Source: Phycisphaeraceae bacterium
GTDB lineage: Bacteria > Planctomycetota > Phycisphaerae > Phycisphaerales > Zrk34
Assembly (NCBI GenBank): GCA_028282805.1
Contig: JANQHD010000047.1
Coordinates: forward strand, 23,218 to 87,217
DNA length: 64,000 nucleotides
Direction of reading: 5' to 3'
This document shows, piece by piece, positions 9,282 to 21,183 of the stretch (within the stretch, counting starts at the first letter, position 1; each line of letters starts with the position of its first letter). The notes below the pieces were generated by a model, which worked only from the letters and a program-made list of their open reading frames with translations, was not told where the DNA came from and did no database searches. A program made the position numbers and the translations under genes.

Positions 9282-9368
9282 CGCGCCCGTCGGTTACACT
9301 TTCTACACGGCCAAAGGATTGGCCGCACCACATCCACCCAGGCGTTTATGCGAAGGAGCGCAGCGTCG

Positions 9369-9707
9369 ATGCCCACCCGTGTGATAGCCGGTAGTTTTGC
9401 GCTGATCGCTTTTGCGTTGGCGATCGTGATGGGCATGTACGCGGACAACAGCGTGGCGACGACGCTGGGGCGGGCGCTGGTGATGATGGGCATGAGTTAC
9501 GTGGTGGGATTGCTCGTGGCGGTGGTGGGCTTCCGGGCGGTGAACGATCACTTCGATCGTTACAAGCAGCAGAACCCCATGCCGCGTTTCCGTGACGAAG
9601 AAGAACCGATCGAAGTTGAGGTGGTGTCGGAGGACGCCGCGATGGGAACGCAGGATGCGTCCGGCGGATCGGCCGCGAACGGATTGTCGCAGCCGAGCGC
9701 CGCGTGA
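9369..9707 (+). CDS. Two-TM protein of the flagellar operon
   Basis: This 112-residue protein has two adjacent membrane helices (VIAGSFALIAFALAIVMGMY and ALVMMGMSYVVGLLVAVVGF). An acidic, Ser/Ala-rich cytoplasmic tail follows. ATG 9369 is chosen because AAGGAG lies about 11 bp upstream; an in-frame ATG at 9348 precedes that site. No known family is recognised. Its place between flhG and fliA suggests a flagellar or regulatory role, but that is inference only. Confidence 0.7.
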   Translation: MPTRVIAGSFALIAFALAIVMGMYADNSVATTLGRALVMMGMSYVVGLLVAVVGFRAVNDHFDRYKQQNPMPRFRDEEEPIEVEVVSEDAAMGTQDASGGSAANGLSQPSAA

Positions 9708-9771
9708 CCGACTTCTTCCGCCCGTTGTTGGGGAAGACAGTCAAGGATGATCTACGGTCAAGGAGCTGACC

Positions 9772-10587
9772 ATGCCGAGACGGAAGACGGCGACCAAGGA
9801 CGTGCCGCTCGACGAGCGCGACATCATCGAAGTATGGGTCGAGTACAAGCAGACCGGGTCGGAGACGATCCGCGACTTTTTGCTGACGAAGTACCTGAAG
9901 TTAGTCAAGTACAACGCCGAACGCATCCACTCGAAGCTGCCGGTCGAGGTGGACGTCGAGGACCTGCAGTCGGCGGGGATCTTCGGGCTGATGGACGCGG
10001 TCGACGCGTTCGACCTGGATAGGGGGGTGAAGTTCGAGACTTACTGCGCCCCGCGCATCCGCGGGGCGATCCTCGACGAGCTGCGCTCGATGGACTGGGT
10101 GCCGCGCCTCGTGCGCAGCCGCACCAGCAAGGTCGAGGGCGCCCGCAAGCGTTTGGCGATGCAGATGGGGCGCAACCCCACCGACGACGAGATCGCCAAG
10201 GAGCTCGAGGTCGACGGCGACGAGTACAAGAAGATGGCCAAGGACGCCGGGGCGGTGGGCATGGTGTCGATCCACCGCAAGTGGTTCGAGACCGACTCGA
10301 ACAAGGACGTCCGCGAGATCGACGTGCTCAAGGACCAGCGCCAGCCCAACCCGCTGAGCCAGGTGCAGAAGCGCGACCTCAAGGACCTGATGACCAAGGG
10401 GCTGAGCCGCGCCGAGCGTTTGATCCTCGTGCTCTACTACTACGAGGAGATGACGATGAAGGAGATCGGCCAGACGCTGGACCTGTCGGAGTCGCGGGTG
10501 AGCCAGATGCACTCTTCGATCCTCGCCCGGCTCAAGGCGCAGATGCAGCACCGCGACACCGAGTTCCACGAGGAGCCGCCGCAGTAG
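9772..10587 (+). CDS. fliA: RNA polymerase sigma factor FliA (sigma-28/WhiG type)
   Basis: This 271-residue group 3 sigma factor shows region 2 (LVKYNAERIHSKLP, EDLQSAGIFGLMDAVDAFD, FETYCAPRIRGAILDELRSM), region 3 (GRNPTDDEIAKEL) and region 4 (YYYEEMTMKEIGQTLDLSES). The DELRSMDWVPR motif is typical of FliA/WhiG. The ATG has AGGAG at -10. It is the last gene of the flagellar operon, before a strong terminator, and should direct late flagellar genes elsewhere. Confidence 0.96.
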   Translation: MPRRKTATKDVPLDERDIIEVWVEYKQTGSETIRDFLLTKYLKLVKYNAERIHSKLPVEVDVEDLQSAGIFGLMDAVDAFDLDRGVKFETYCAPRIRGAILDELRSMDWVPRLVRSRTSKVEGARKRLAMQMGRNPTDDEIAKELEVDGDEYKKMAKDAGAVGMVSIHRKWFETDSNKDVREIDVLKDQRQPNPLSQVQKRDLKDLMTKGLSRAERLILVLYYYEEMTMKEIGQTLDLSESRVSQMHSSILARLKAQMQHRDTEFHEEPPQ

Positions 10588-10622
10588 GGTTTTGCCCTTT
10601 CGCCCATAAGTTCGCACAATAG

Positions 10623-10647
10623 CCCCGGTCGCAAGGCCGGGGTTTTT
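10623..10647 (+). terminator. Rho-independent terminator after fliA
   Basis: The hairpin has stem CCCCGG/CCGGGG with an 8-nt loop and is followed directly by TTTTT. It lies 36 bp after the fliA stop and 18 bp before folK. Confidence 0.85.
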
Positions 10648-10664
10648 GCTTGCGGAGCACCGCC

Positions 10665-11159
10665 ATGGCCACCGCCTACATCGCGCTCGGTTCGAACCTC
10701 GGCGATCGCGCGTCGCAATTAAAAAGCGCCCGCCGGGAGGTCGACGCGCTGCCGGGCACGGCGGTGACCGGCGCATCGCGCATCTACGAGAGCGACCCGG
10801 TCGGGCCGGTCGAGCAGGGCCCGTTCCTCAACGCCGTGCTGCGCATCGCGACCGAGCTCGAGCCCGAGCAACTGTTGGACGAGCTGTTAAAGGTCGAGCG
10901 TCGCCACGGCCGTGAGCGCGAGGTCAAGTGGGGGCCGCGCACGATCGACCTGGACGTGGTGATGTACGGCGACGTGATGCGGGCGAGCGACACGCTGACG
11001 CTGCCTCACCCGCGGTTGCACGAGCGGCCGTTTGTGCTGGTGCCGATGTGCGACATCGACGCCGATGTGTTGCACCCGGTGCTGGGCAGATCGATGCGTG
11101 AATTGTTAACGGAGTGCCCGACGATGGTGATGCACACGTTTGACGTGGACGGGTGGTGA
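10665..11159 (+). CDS. folK: 2-amino-4-hydroxy-6-hydroxymethyldihydropteridine pyrophosphokinase
   Basis: FolK transfers pyrophosphate from ATP to 6-hydroxymethyl-dihydropterin in folate synthesis. The N-terminal AYIALGSNLGDR, SRIYESDPVGPVEQGPFLNA, the signature WGPRTIDLDVVMYGD and the LPHPRLHERPFVLVP end are all present. ATG 10665 has GGAG at about -8; an in-frame TTG at 10650 lies upstream of that site. It stands alone between the flagellar terminator and a repeat element. Confidence 0.95.
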   Translation: MATAYIALGSNLGDRASQLKSARREVDALPGTAVTGASRIYESDPVGPVEQGPFLNAVLRIATELEPEQLLDELLKVERRHGREREVKWGPRTIDLDVVMYGDVMRASDTLTLPHPRLHERPFVLVPMCDIDADVLHPVLGRSMRELLTECPTMVMHTFDVDGW

Positions 11160-11192
11160 GCGGAGCACGGCCCTGCGGGCCGTCGCTAAACG
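11160..11192 (+). repeat. Hairpin-TCGCTAAA element, copy 1
   Basis: The element holds a perfect 7-bp inverted repeat ACGGCCC-TGC-GGGCCGT followed by CGCTAAACG. It exactly fills the gap between the stop codons of convergent folK and fmdB. Related copies lie at 15353, 28274 (reverse), 35966, 46811 and 58261. Confidence 0.85.
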
Positions 11193-11495
11193 TCAGGCCT
11201 TCTTTTTGGGCTTGGTGTCTTTCGACTTTGTCTTCTTTTCGGTTGAGGCCTTGGCGTCTTTGGTATCCGACTTGGCCTTCTTGGCGGATTCGGCGCCCTT
11301 CTTGTAGCTGTCGGAGCGGTAGTCGGTTTCGTAGAAGCCCGAGCCCTTGAAGATGACGCCGGCGCCGGTGCCGATGAGGCGTTTGAGCGAGGGCTTGCCG
11401 CACTCGGGGCACTTGCGTTTGGGCGCGGCGGTGATGGACTGGAACACCTCGAGCGCGTGGCCGCAGTCGTTGCACTGATAGTCGTAGGTGGGCAT
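11193..11495 (-). CDS. FmdB-family zinc-ribbon protein
   Basis: This 100-residue protein starts MPTYDYQCNDCGH and has a second CxxC pair (RKCPECGK), which is the CxxC_CxxC_SSSS (FmdB) zinc ribbon. A basic Lys/Ser/Ala-rich tail fills the second half. The start codon overlaps the grpE stop, so it is probably translated with the chaperone genes. Function is unknown for the family. Confidence 0.88.
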   Translation of the reverse strand: MPTYDYQCNDCGHALEVFQSITAAPKRKCPECGKPSLKRLIGTGAGVIFKGSGFYETDYRSDSYKKGAESAKKAKSDTKDAKASTEKKTKSKDTKPKKKA

Positions 11496-12163
11496 CAGGC
11501 GTCTTCCTCGTCGTCGCTCGGCTCGGTGTGGCCCGGCGATTCGGGGGCGGTTTCTTCCGGGGCCACGGCGACCTTGGCCGGCCTCAGCGTGCGGTCGCCC
11601 ATGGCGTAGCCCGGCTGGAACGTCATCGACACGCAGTTCGGCCCCACGCCCTCGGCCGGCTGGCGCAGCATCGCCTCGTGGCGCGTCGGGTCGAACGGCT
11701 CGCCCACCTCGGCCTCGATCCGGCTGACGCCCGCCATCTGCATCACGCGCAAGAACTCGTCCTTCACGATCTTCACGCCGTCGTACAACGCCTTCGCCTC
11801 GCCCTCGGTCGGCTCGCTCTCCAACGCCGCGTCGAAGTGGTCGAGCACCGCAAAGAACTGGCGGATCACCTCGCCGCGCGCCAGCGCGATCTGGTCGGCC
11901 TGGTTCTGCTGCGAGCGGCGCATGTAGTTCTGGTAGTCGGCCGAGACGCGCTGCAAACGCTCGTACATCTCGTCGCGCTCGTCCTGCAGCTTCGTCATCG
12001 GGTCTTCGGCCCCGGCGTCTACCTCGTCGAGCGCGGCCAGCGCCTCGTCGAGGTCCACGTCTTCGGGCACCTCGATCACGTGCTCGTCGGCGTCGTTGAC
12101 CGGTTCGGTCGGCGCGGCCGCGTCGTCGTGCGCGGGCTTCTTGTCTTTCTTCTTACTGCTCAT
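11495..12163 (-). CDS. grpE: Nucleotide exchange factor GrpE
   Basis: GrpE drives ADP release from DnaK. The protein has an acidic N-terminal tail, a long coiled coil (KLQDERDEMYERLQRVSADY, NYMRRSQQNQ) and the C-terminal beta domain (GVKIVKDEFLRVMQMAGV, FDPTRHEAMLRQPAEG). The ATG at 12163 follows an AGGTGA box and lies 5 bp after the dnaJ stop; an in-frame TTG at 12172 is possible but overlaps dnaJ. No dnaK is present in this window. Confidence 0.94.
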   Translation of the reverse strand: MSSKKKDKKPAHDDAAAPTEPVNDADEHVIEVPEDVDLDEALAALDEVDAGAEDPMTKLQDERDEMYERLQRVSADYQNYMRRSQQNQADQIALARGEVIRQFFAVLDHFDAALESEPTEGEAKALYDGVKIVKDEFLRVMQMAGVSRIEAEVGEPFDPTRHEAMLRQPAEGVGPNCVSMTFQPGYAMGDRTLRPAKVAVAPEETAPESPGHTEPSDDEEDA

Positions 12164-12168
12164 TGTGG

Positions 12169-13299
12169 TCAATCACCTGATAAGACGTCTTTGATCTTAT
12201 CCCAGAACCCCTTGCTCCGAGGCATAACGTCTTTGTCTTCGGTCTCGGCGAACTCACGCAGCAGCTGTTCCTGCTTTTCGGTCAGCTTTTTGGGGATCTC
12301 CACGTTCACCCGCACCAGCAGGTCGCCCTTGCGCCCGTTGCGCAGGGAGGGCATGCCCTCGCCGCGCATGCGGAAGACCTGGCCGTGCTGCGTGCCGCGC
12401 GGGATGGCCAGCTCGGCGCGCTGGTCGAGCGTGGGCACCTCGACCTGCCCGCCGAGCGACGCTTGTGTGAAGCTGATCGGCATGTCGAGCACGAGGTTGT
12501 CGCCGTCGCGCATGAACAGGTCGTGCGGCCGGACGCGCACCACGACGTGCAGGTCGCCCCGCGGCCCGCCGTCGCTGCCGGGCTCGCCCTCGCCGCCGAC
12601 GCGGATGACCTGGCCGTCGGCGATGCCCGCGGGCACCTTGACCGTGATCGTGCGCTTCTTGGGCTGGCGTTCGGTGCCGCGGCAGTCGGGGCAGCGTTCC
12701 TTGATGATCTTGCCGGCGCCGCCGCAGGCTTGGCACGTCCTTACCATCTGGAAGAAGCCCTGGCGCATGGCGACCTTGCCCTGGCCGCCGCAGGTCGCGC
12801 AGGTCTCCGGCTGCGTGCCGGGCTTGGCGCCGGTGCCCTTGCAGGTCTCGCAGATGTCTTGCCGGGTAAAGTCGATCTCGCGTTCGATGCCGGCGGCGGC
12901 CTCGTTGAGCGTCAGGTCGATGGCGGTCTCGAGGTCGTAGCCGCGCCGCGCCCGCGGGCCGCCGCCGTGGCGTTGGGTGAACCCGCCGAAGCCCATGTCG
13001 CCGAACAGGTCTTCGAACATCGAGAAGATGTCGCCGGCGTTCATGCCCGAAAAATCGTGCATGCCCGCGCCGCGCAGGCCCTCGTGGCCGAACTTGTCGT
13101 AGCGCTGGCGCTTCTCCGGTTCGCTGAGCACCTCGAACGCCTCGGCGCACTCCTTGAAGCTCGCCTCGGCGGCGGGGTCGTCGGGGTTGCGGTCGGGGTG
13201 GTACTTCATCGCCAGCTTGCGGTAGGCGCGCTTGATCTCGTCGGCCGACGCGTTGCGGTCGACGCCGAGCACCTCGTAATAGTCGCGCTTCGATGCCAT
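12169..13299 (-). CDS. dnaJ: Chaperone protein DnaJ
   Basis: This full-length type I J-protein has a J domain with the HPD motif ([11 protein letters not shown]), a Gly/Phe region, four CxxCxGxG zinc repeats ([32 protein letters not shown]) and a C-terminal substrate domain. ATG 13299 is chosen because GAGGAAG lies at about -8 and the protein then begins [13 protein letters not shown] as expected. It stimulates DnaK ATPase and is followed closely by grpE. Confidence 0.96.
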   Translation of the reverse strand: MASKRDYYEVLGVDRNASADEIKRAYRKLAMKYHPDRNPDDPAAEASFKECAEAFEVLSEPEKRQRYDKFGHEGLRGAGMHDFSGMNAGDIFSMFEDLFGDMGFGGFTQRHGGGPRARRGYDLETAIDLTLNEAAAGIEREIDFTRQDICETCKGTGAKPGTQPETCATCGGQGKVAMRQGFFQMVRTCQACGGAGKIIKERCPDCRGTERQPKKRTITVKVPAGIADGQVIRVGGEGEPGSDGGPRGDLHVVVRVRPHDLFMRDGDNLVLDMPISFTQASLGGQVEVPTLDQRAELAIPRGTQHGQVFRMRGEGMPSLRNGRKGDLLVRVNVEIPKKLTEKQEQLLREFAETEDKDVMPRSKGFWDKIKDVLSGD

Positions 13300-13324
13300 C
13301 CGGCGGGCTTCCTCTTTCGTACGA

Positions 13325-13356
13325 CCAAGCCCACGGATGGCCATCCGTGGGCTTGG
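13325..13356. repeat. Perfect 32-bp palindrome
   Basis: The 16-nt half CCAAGCCCACGGATGG is followed directly by its exact reverse complement with no loop. It lies between groEL1 and dnaJ. A second palindrome of the same core occurs at 38496-38519 with one compensatory base-pair change. There is no adjacent T-run, so it does not look like a simple terminator. Confidence 0.9.
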
Positions 13357-13385
13357 GTGTGTTCAATGTGAGCGGCGTGCCGTTC

Positions 13386-14996
<1,611 letters not shown>

Positions 14997-15041
14997 GGTT
15001 GGCTCCTTGCACCGCGCGCTTGGTCGCGGTGTGAATCGTGT

Positions 15042-15332
15042 TTACTTGTCGAGCACGGCGAGCAGGTCGCTCTCGCGCATGATCTTGTGCGTCACGCCGT
15101 CGATGTCGATGTCCGTGCCGCCGTACTTGCTGTAGATGACCACGTCGCCTTTCTTGACCTCGCACTTGGTGCGGTCGCCGTCTTCGTTGAGCTTGCCGGG
15201 GCCGACGGCCACGACCTTGCCGTGGGTCGGTTGTTCCTGGGCGCTGTCGGGCAGGTAGATGCCGGACGAGGTCTTGGTCTCGGCCTCGGAAGGCTTGACG
15301 AGCACGCGGTCTTCGAGGGGCTTGATCTTCAT
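15042..15332 (-). CDS. groS: 10 kDa co-chaperonin GroES
   Basis: The protein is 96 residues, normal length. It begins MKIKPLEDRVLVKPSEAE, has the mobile loop (KTSSGIYLPDSAQEQPTHGK), then KYGGTDIDIDGV and a C-terminal ESDLLAVL. It caps GroEL. It sits between two groEL genes on the same strand and could serve either. Confidence 0.97.
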   Translation of the reverse strand: MKIKPLEDRVLVKPSEAETKTSSGIYLPDSAQEQPTHGKVVAVGPGKLNEDGDRTKCEVKKGDVVIYSKYGGTDIDIDGVTHKIMRESDLLAVLDK

Positions 15333-15352
15333 CGTTTGCGTTTCTCCATGAG

Positions 15353-15375
15353 CGCGATGAATCGCGTCGCTAAAT
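15353..15375 (+). repeat. Hairpin-TCGCTAAA element, degenerate copy
   Basis: The stem CGCGAT-GA-ATCGCG is followed by TCGCTAAAT. It lies in the gap between groEL2 and groES within the chaperone cluster. The stem sequence differs from the other copies but keeps the same layout. Confidence 0.6.
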
Positions 15376-15407
15376 ACTTTGTTGGTGTTCGGGTTCGTTT
15401 GCTTGGT

Positions 15408-17105
<1,698 letters not shown>

Positions 17106-17249
17106 GTTCATATCTCCGTTGGTCGTTGATTACGTCTCATCCACCCGGGCAGACCGATCACACCCGGCCTTGCCTGGTACGCACCTTTTGGCAAGCCCGA
17201 TGCCATCGGTGGGGGCTGGCGGGTGTGGTGTAATTGGCTGTAAGTGCTT

Positions 17250-17281
17250 GTGAATCCGTGAATTGGTGAATAAGTGAATCG
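17250..17281. repeat. Four tandem 8-mers GTGAATNN upstream of groEL2
   Basis: GTGAATCC, GTGAATTG, GTGAATAA and GTGAATCG run head to tail, about 145 bp upstream of groEL2 and 90 bp upstream of the divergent gene at 17368. They may be a protein-binding array or another simple repeat. Confidence 0.75.
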
Positions 17282-17367
17282 GTGGCGCCGCCGCGGTCGA
17301 TTCAGCTTGTCTGCCACTGTGGCAGCAGCCGTTTTCGGGGCTGCCATGCGGGCCTGTAGCGTTTACG

Positions 17368-18216
17368 ATGCGACAACTGGAGGCAAGCACCGTTTTGAAC
17401 CCGTTCTGGCTTGATGTTTTCAAAGCGATCGGCTCGGCCGGCACCGTGTGCCTGGTGGGCCTGTTTGGCTTGTGGTTGTCGGGCAAGAAACGCTGGTGGC
17501 TTGTTAGCTTCACGCTGGCGTTGGCCCTGTTGGCGGGTATTTCGCTGTTGCACGGCCTGCGGGCGTACAACACCTGGCCGGTCATGCGGTTGCTCGTCGT
17601 GGGCCGCAGCGAGTTCGTGCTGCTCGCTGTCGCCGCGGCGTGGTTGTTGATGTCGTTGGTAAAGCAGCTGCGCACCCGGGGCCAGCGGTGCATCGTGATT
17701 ACTTTCGCCGTGCTGTTCGCGGGGTACTACGGCCTGTCGCCGTTCGTCTCGCCGTTGATCATCGAAGGCGACCTGCGGGCGCTTACGAACAACATCGATG
17801 ACGACGGCATGTGTTTGCAGCAGACCGCGTACAACTGCGGGCCGGCGGCTGCGGTGACCGCGCTGCACGCGATGCGGATCGAGGCCGAGGTCGGCCGGAT
17901 CGCGATCGACGCGCGCACCTCGCCCATGCACGGCACCGACCCCGAAATGCTGTGCCACGCGCTGAACGCGAACGGCCGGGGCCGCATCGAGGCGCGATGC
18001 GAATACTTGGCCAGCATCGACGAGATGCGCGGCCGCGAGCCCGTCATCGCGCTGGTCAAGCACAGCTACCTGGTCGATCATTACGTGACGGTGCTGGAAG
18101 TGACCGACGATCAAGTGGTCATCGGCGACCCGCTCGGCGGCCTCGAACGGTTGAGCCACGCGGGTTTCAACGATCGTTGGCGGCGTTCGGGCATTTACTT
18201 CGAGCGCGTGCCTTGA
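17368..18216 (+). CDS. Membrane-anchored C39-like cysteine peptidase
   Basis: This 282-residue protein has about four N-terminal membrane helices (residues about 15-130). A soluble C39-like domain follows with a Q...C motif (CLQQTAYNCGPAAAVTALHA), a later His in VDHYVTVLEV and an Asp in VIGDPLGG; these fit the Cys-His-Asp triad of C39 peptidases. C39 domains remove double-glycine leaders, often fused to ABC exporters; none is fused or adjacent here, so the substrate is unknown. The start could be TTG 17395, which has a GGAGG box, rather than ATG 17368. Confidence 0.75.
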   Translation: MRQLEASTVLNPFWLDVFKAIGSAGTVCLVGLFGLWLSGKKRWWLVSFTLALALLAGISLLHGLRAYNTWPVMRLLVVGRSEFVLLAVAAAWLLMSLVKQLRTRGQRCIVITFAVLFAGYYGLSPFVSPLIIEGDLRALTNNIDDDGMCLQQTAYNCGPAAAVTALHAMRIEAEVGRIAIDARTSPMHGTDPEMLCHALNANGRGRIEARCEYLASIDEMRGREPVIALVKHSYLVDHYVTVLEVTDDQVVIGDPLGGLERLSHAGFNDRWRRSGIYFERVP

Positions 18217-18217
18217 T

Positions 18218-19036
18218 TCACCACGGTATCGCGGCCAGTTTCCACGCGGCGGCGCACATCAGCAGTATGAACGCGATGCGCACGGCCTTCAGGGGCAGGG
18301 TGTGGGTGAGCTTGCCGCCGAGGTAGCCGCCGACGATGGCGGTGGGCGCCAGCAGGCCGGCGAGCATCAGGCTGAGGCGCCAATCGAGGCCGTGGCCGGC
18401 GAGGGTGGCGTTCTTGTAAAGCGCCCCGAAGCCCGCGGTGAGGCAGATGATCGCCGTGCTGTTAGCGATGCAGTTGCGCAGCGGCAGGCGCATGACCTGT
18501 TGTTGCAAGGGCACGGCCACGCCGCCGCCGCCGACGCCCATCAGCCCGGCCACCAGGCCCATGACGGTGCCGACCAGCCCCCCGCGCGGCAGGGTGGTGC
18601 GCCCGTCGCTCACCGTGTCGCGGCGCGGCTTGATCAGGCGTTTGATGTTCATGGCGATGATGTACACCAGGCCCGCGGCGAGCACGCGCCCGAGCCGCAC
18701 CGCGCCGTCGTTGTCGTGAAAAAAGGGCCGGTTGCTCAGCCACACGCCCACGAGGATGAAAGCCAGCGCGAAGGGCATGACGAGCTTGAGCACGTGCGGC
18801 TGGATCGCGCCGGCCTTGCGGTGTCGGATCGCCGCGGGCACGACAACGGCGATGTTCACGATCATCGCCGCGGCCTGGTAGAGGTGCTGGTTGTGGCCGG
18901 TGGTTTTGTTTTGGCCGAACAGCACGACCATGACGGGGATCATGATGACGCTGCCGCCGACGCCGAGCATGCCGCCGAGCGTGCCGGCGACGAGCCCGGT
19001 GGCGAGCATGGCGATGACCTGCCAGGTTTCGAGCAT
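18218..19036 (-). CDS. TauE/SafE (TSUP) family transporter
   Basis: This 272-residue protein has about eight membrane helices and two TSUP glycine-rich half-repeats (LVAGTLGGMLGVGGSVIMIP and LVAGLMGVGGGGVAVP). The family moves small anions such as sulfite, sulfoacetate or other organosulfur compounds; the substrate is not evident. It ends 2 bp from the end of the convergent C39-like gene. A second TSUP gene lies at 21184-22041. Confidence 0.88.
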   Translation of the reverse strand: MLETWQVIAMLATGLVAGTLGGMLGVGGSVIMIPVMVVLFGQNKTTGHNQHLYQAAAMIVNIAVVVPAAIRHRKAGAIQPHVLKLVMPFALAFILVGVWLSNRPFFHDNDGAVRLGRVLAAGLVYIIAMNIKRLIKPRRDTVSDGRTTLPRGGLVGTVMGLVAGLMGVGGGGVAVPLQQQVMRLPLRNCIANSTAIICLTAGFGALYKNATLAGHGLDWRLSLMLAGLLAPTAIVGGYLGGKLTHTLPLKAVRIAFILLMCAAAWKLAAIPW

Positions 19037-19137
19037 GCGGGCAGGTTACCCGCGTTGCCGTTCAACCGCGACCCGTCGGGCAGCGCTACGGTATGATGTA
19101 GCCCTCGCTCGTCAACCAAACCAAGGGAGGTCGATCA

Positions 19138-19910
19138 TGCGTTGCCTGCTGGCTGGTTTCATCGTGGGTATTTGCGCCTTGAACGTGAACGCCGAGGTGG
19201 TGACGAAGACCGTCACGTACAAGCACGGCGACGTCGAGTTGGAAGGGTACCTCGCGTACGACGACGCGCTCGAGGGCCGGCGGCCGGGCGTGCTGGTCGT
19301 GCACGAGTGGTGGGGGCTGAACGATTATGCGAAGCGGCGCGCCCGCATGCTCGCCGAGCTCGGCTACGTCGCGTTCGCGGCGGACATGTACGGCAAGGGT
19401 AAGGTCACCGCGGACCCCAAGCAGGCGAGCCAGTGGGCTTCGCACCTGACCGGCGACGCCGAACAGTGGCGTAAGCGCGCGCTGGTGGCTTTGAAGGTGT
19501 TACGCGAGCAACCACAAACCGAAGGCGACAAGGTCGCGGCGATCGGCTACTGCTTCGGCGGTTCGACGGTGCTCGAGTTGGCGATCGGCGGGGCGGACGT
19601 CGACGGCGTGGTCAGTTTTCACGGCGGGTTGCCGAAGGGCATCAAGCCCGGCGCCGACATCGGCGCGAAGGTGGTGATCTGTCACGGCGGGGCGGACTCG
19701 TTCGTGAAGCCCGATGACATCACCAGATTTCAAAACGCGCTCAACGACGCCGGGGTTGACTGGCAGATGCACACCTACGGCGGGGCGCAGCACAGCTTCA
19801 CCAACCCCGGGGCCGACGCTTACGGCATGAACGGCGTGAAGTACGACAAGGCCGCCGACCGGCGCAGCTGGCGGCACATGCAGCAGTTGTTCGACGAGCT
19901 GTTCGAGTGA
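19138..19910 (+). CDS. Exported dienelactone-hydrolase family protein
   Basis: This 257-residue alpha/beta hydrolase carries an N-terminal signal peptide (LLAGFIVGICALNVNA). The DLH motif VLVVHEWWGLNDYAKRRA, nucleophile Cys in AIGYCFGGS, Asp in GADSFVKPDD and His in GAQHSFTN form the expected Cys-Asp-His triad. The ATG has GGAGG at about -11. It likely hydrolyses an ester or lactone in the periplasm; the substrate is unknown. It abuts the convergent aminotransferase gene. Confidence 0.88.
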
Positions 19911-21137
19911 TCAGGCGTGGGCGGGGTGCTTGTCGGCGAGGCGGTGGCAGACCTGGCCCAGCGCGTCGCAGGCGTACTTGACGTCTTGCGTGGTGAGAAA
20001 CGGCCCGAAGCTGAAGCGTGTGGCGCCGCCGTGGGGCGTCGAGCCGATGGTCGCGTGTGCGCCGGGGGCGCAGTGCAGGCCCGAGCGTGTGAGCACGCCG
20101 TACTCGTTTTCGAGGATGGCCGACAGTTGGTGCGGTTCGAGCCCGTCGATGCGCACGGAGAACACGCCGCAGCGTGACTTGACGGTGGGGGGGCCGTAGA
20201 GGTGGAAGCCGGGCATCGCGCCCCACTCGGTGAGCGACTCGATCATGGTTTTGATCAGGGCCTGTTCGTGCGACCAGAGTTGCTCGACGCCGCGTTCGAG
20301 GATGTAGGCGACGCCCTCGGACAGGCCGATGATGCCGGGCGTGTTGTGGCTGCCGGGCTCGAAGCGGTCGGGCATGAACTCGGGTTGGGTGTCGAGGTCG
20401 CTGACCGAGCCGGTGCCGCCTTCGCGCAGCGTGGTCATTTGTTTTTCGAGGCCGGGTTTGATGTACAGCACGCCCGTGCCGAGCGGGCCGAGCAGGCCCT
20501 TGTGGCCGGGGGCGGCTAAAAAGTCGATGCCGAGCGCCTGCACGTCGATCGGGTAGTGGCCGAGCGATTGGGCGGCGTCGACGAGGTAGAGCACGCCGTG
20601 GGCGTTGGCGACCTTGCCGATGGCGTCGATGTCTTGCATCGTGCCGGTGACGTTCGACGCGTGCAGCAGGGCGATGAGCTTCGTGTGGGGCTTGATGGCC
20701 TTGGCGATGTCGTCGGGGTCGGCCAGGCCCGTGGTCGGGTCGACGGGCACGCGGGCCTGTTCGACTGCGCCGTCGGCGATGAGCTTGTTGTACGGGCGGA
20801 GGATCGAGTTGTGGTCGAGCTCGGTGGTGATCACGTGGTCGCCCGGCCGCACGACGCCCTTGATGGCGATGTTCAGCGCATCGGAGCAGTTGAGCGTAAA
20901 GACGACGTGCTCGGGGTTCTCGCCGTTGATGAGGGTGTTGATGCGCCCCCGGCACCGATCGAGCAGGCGGCCGGACTCGATCGACTCGGCGTACGCGCCG
21001 CGGCCGGGCGAGGCGCCGAGCTGTGTGGCGTAGCGCGCCATCGCCTCGTGGACGGCGGGCGGCTTGGGGAAGCTCGTCGCGGCGTTGTCCATGTACAGGC
21101 GTGCGTGCGGCAGCGTGTGGTCGGTGGTCTGGCTCAT
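19911..21137 (-). CDS. Class V aminotransferase, cysteine-desulfurase-like
   Basis: This 408-residue PLP enzyme resembles SufS/CsdA. It has YMDNAATSFPKPPAVHEAM, TELDHNSILRP, DAAQSLGHYPIDV and the PLP lysine in AAPGHKGLLGPLGTG. A Cys in RSGLHCAPGAH matches the desulfurase catalytic loop. Such proteins release sulfur from cysteine or act as selenocysteine lyases. No SUF genes are adjacent, but it lies between two TSUP transporters, which may hint at sulfur metabolism (inference). Confidence 0.85.
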   Translation of the reverse strand: MSQTTDHTLPHARLYMDNAATSFPKPPAVHEAMARYATQLGASPGRGAYAESIESGRLLDRCRGRINTLINGENPEHVVFTLNCSDALNIAIKGVVRPGDHVITTELDHNSILRPYNKLIADGAVEQARVPVDPTTGLADPDDIAKAIKPHTKLIALLHASNVTGTMQDIDAIGKVANAHGVLYLVDAAQSLGHYPIDVQALGIDFLAAPGHKGLLGPLGTGVLYIKPGLEKQMTTLREGGTGSVSDLDTQPEFMPDRFEPGSHNTPGIIGLSEGVAYILERGVEQLWSHEQALIKTMIESLTEWGAMPGFHLYGPPTVKSRCGVFSVRIDGLEPHQLSAILENEYGVLTRSGLHCAPGAHATIGSTPHGGATRFSFGPFLTTQDVKYACDALGQVCHRLADKHPAHA

Positions 21138-21183
21138 GGTGGCCCGATTGTATCGCTCGTGCCGTGCCGCGTCAGGCGGCGGG

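Noticed and set aside
17112..17367. CIRCE heat-shock operator upstream of groEL2
   Set aside because: No TTAGCACTC-N9-GAGTGCTAA or close variant is present; only the GTGAATNN 8-mers.
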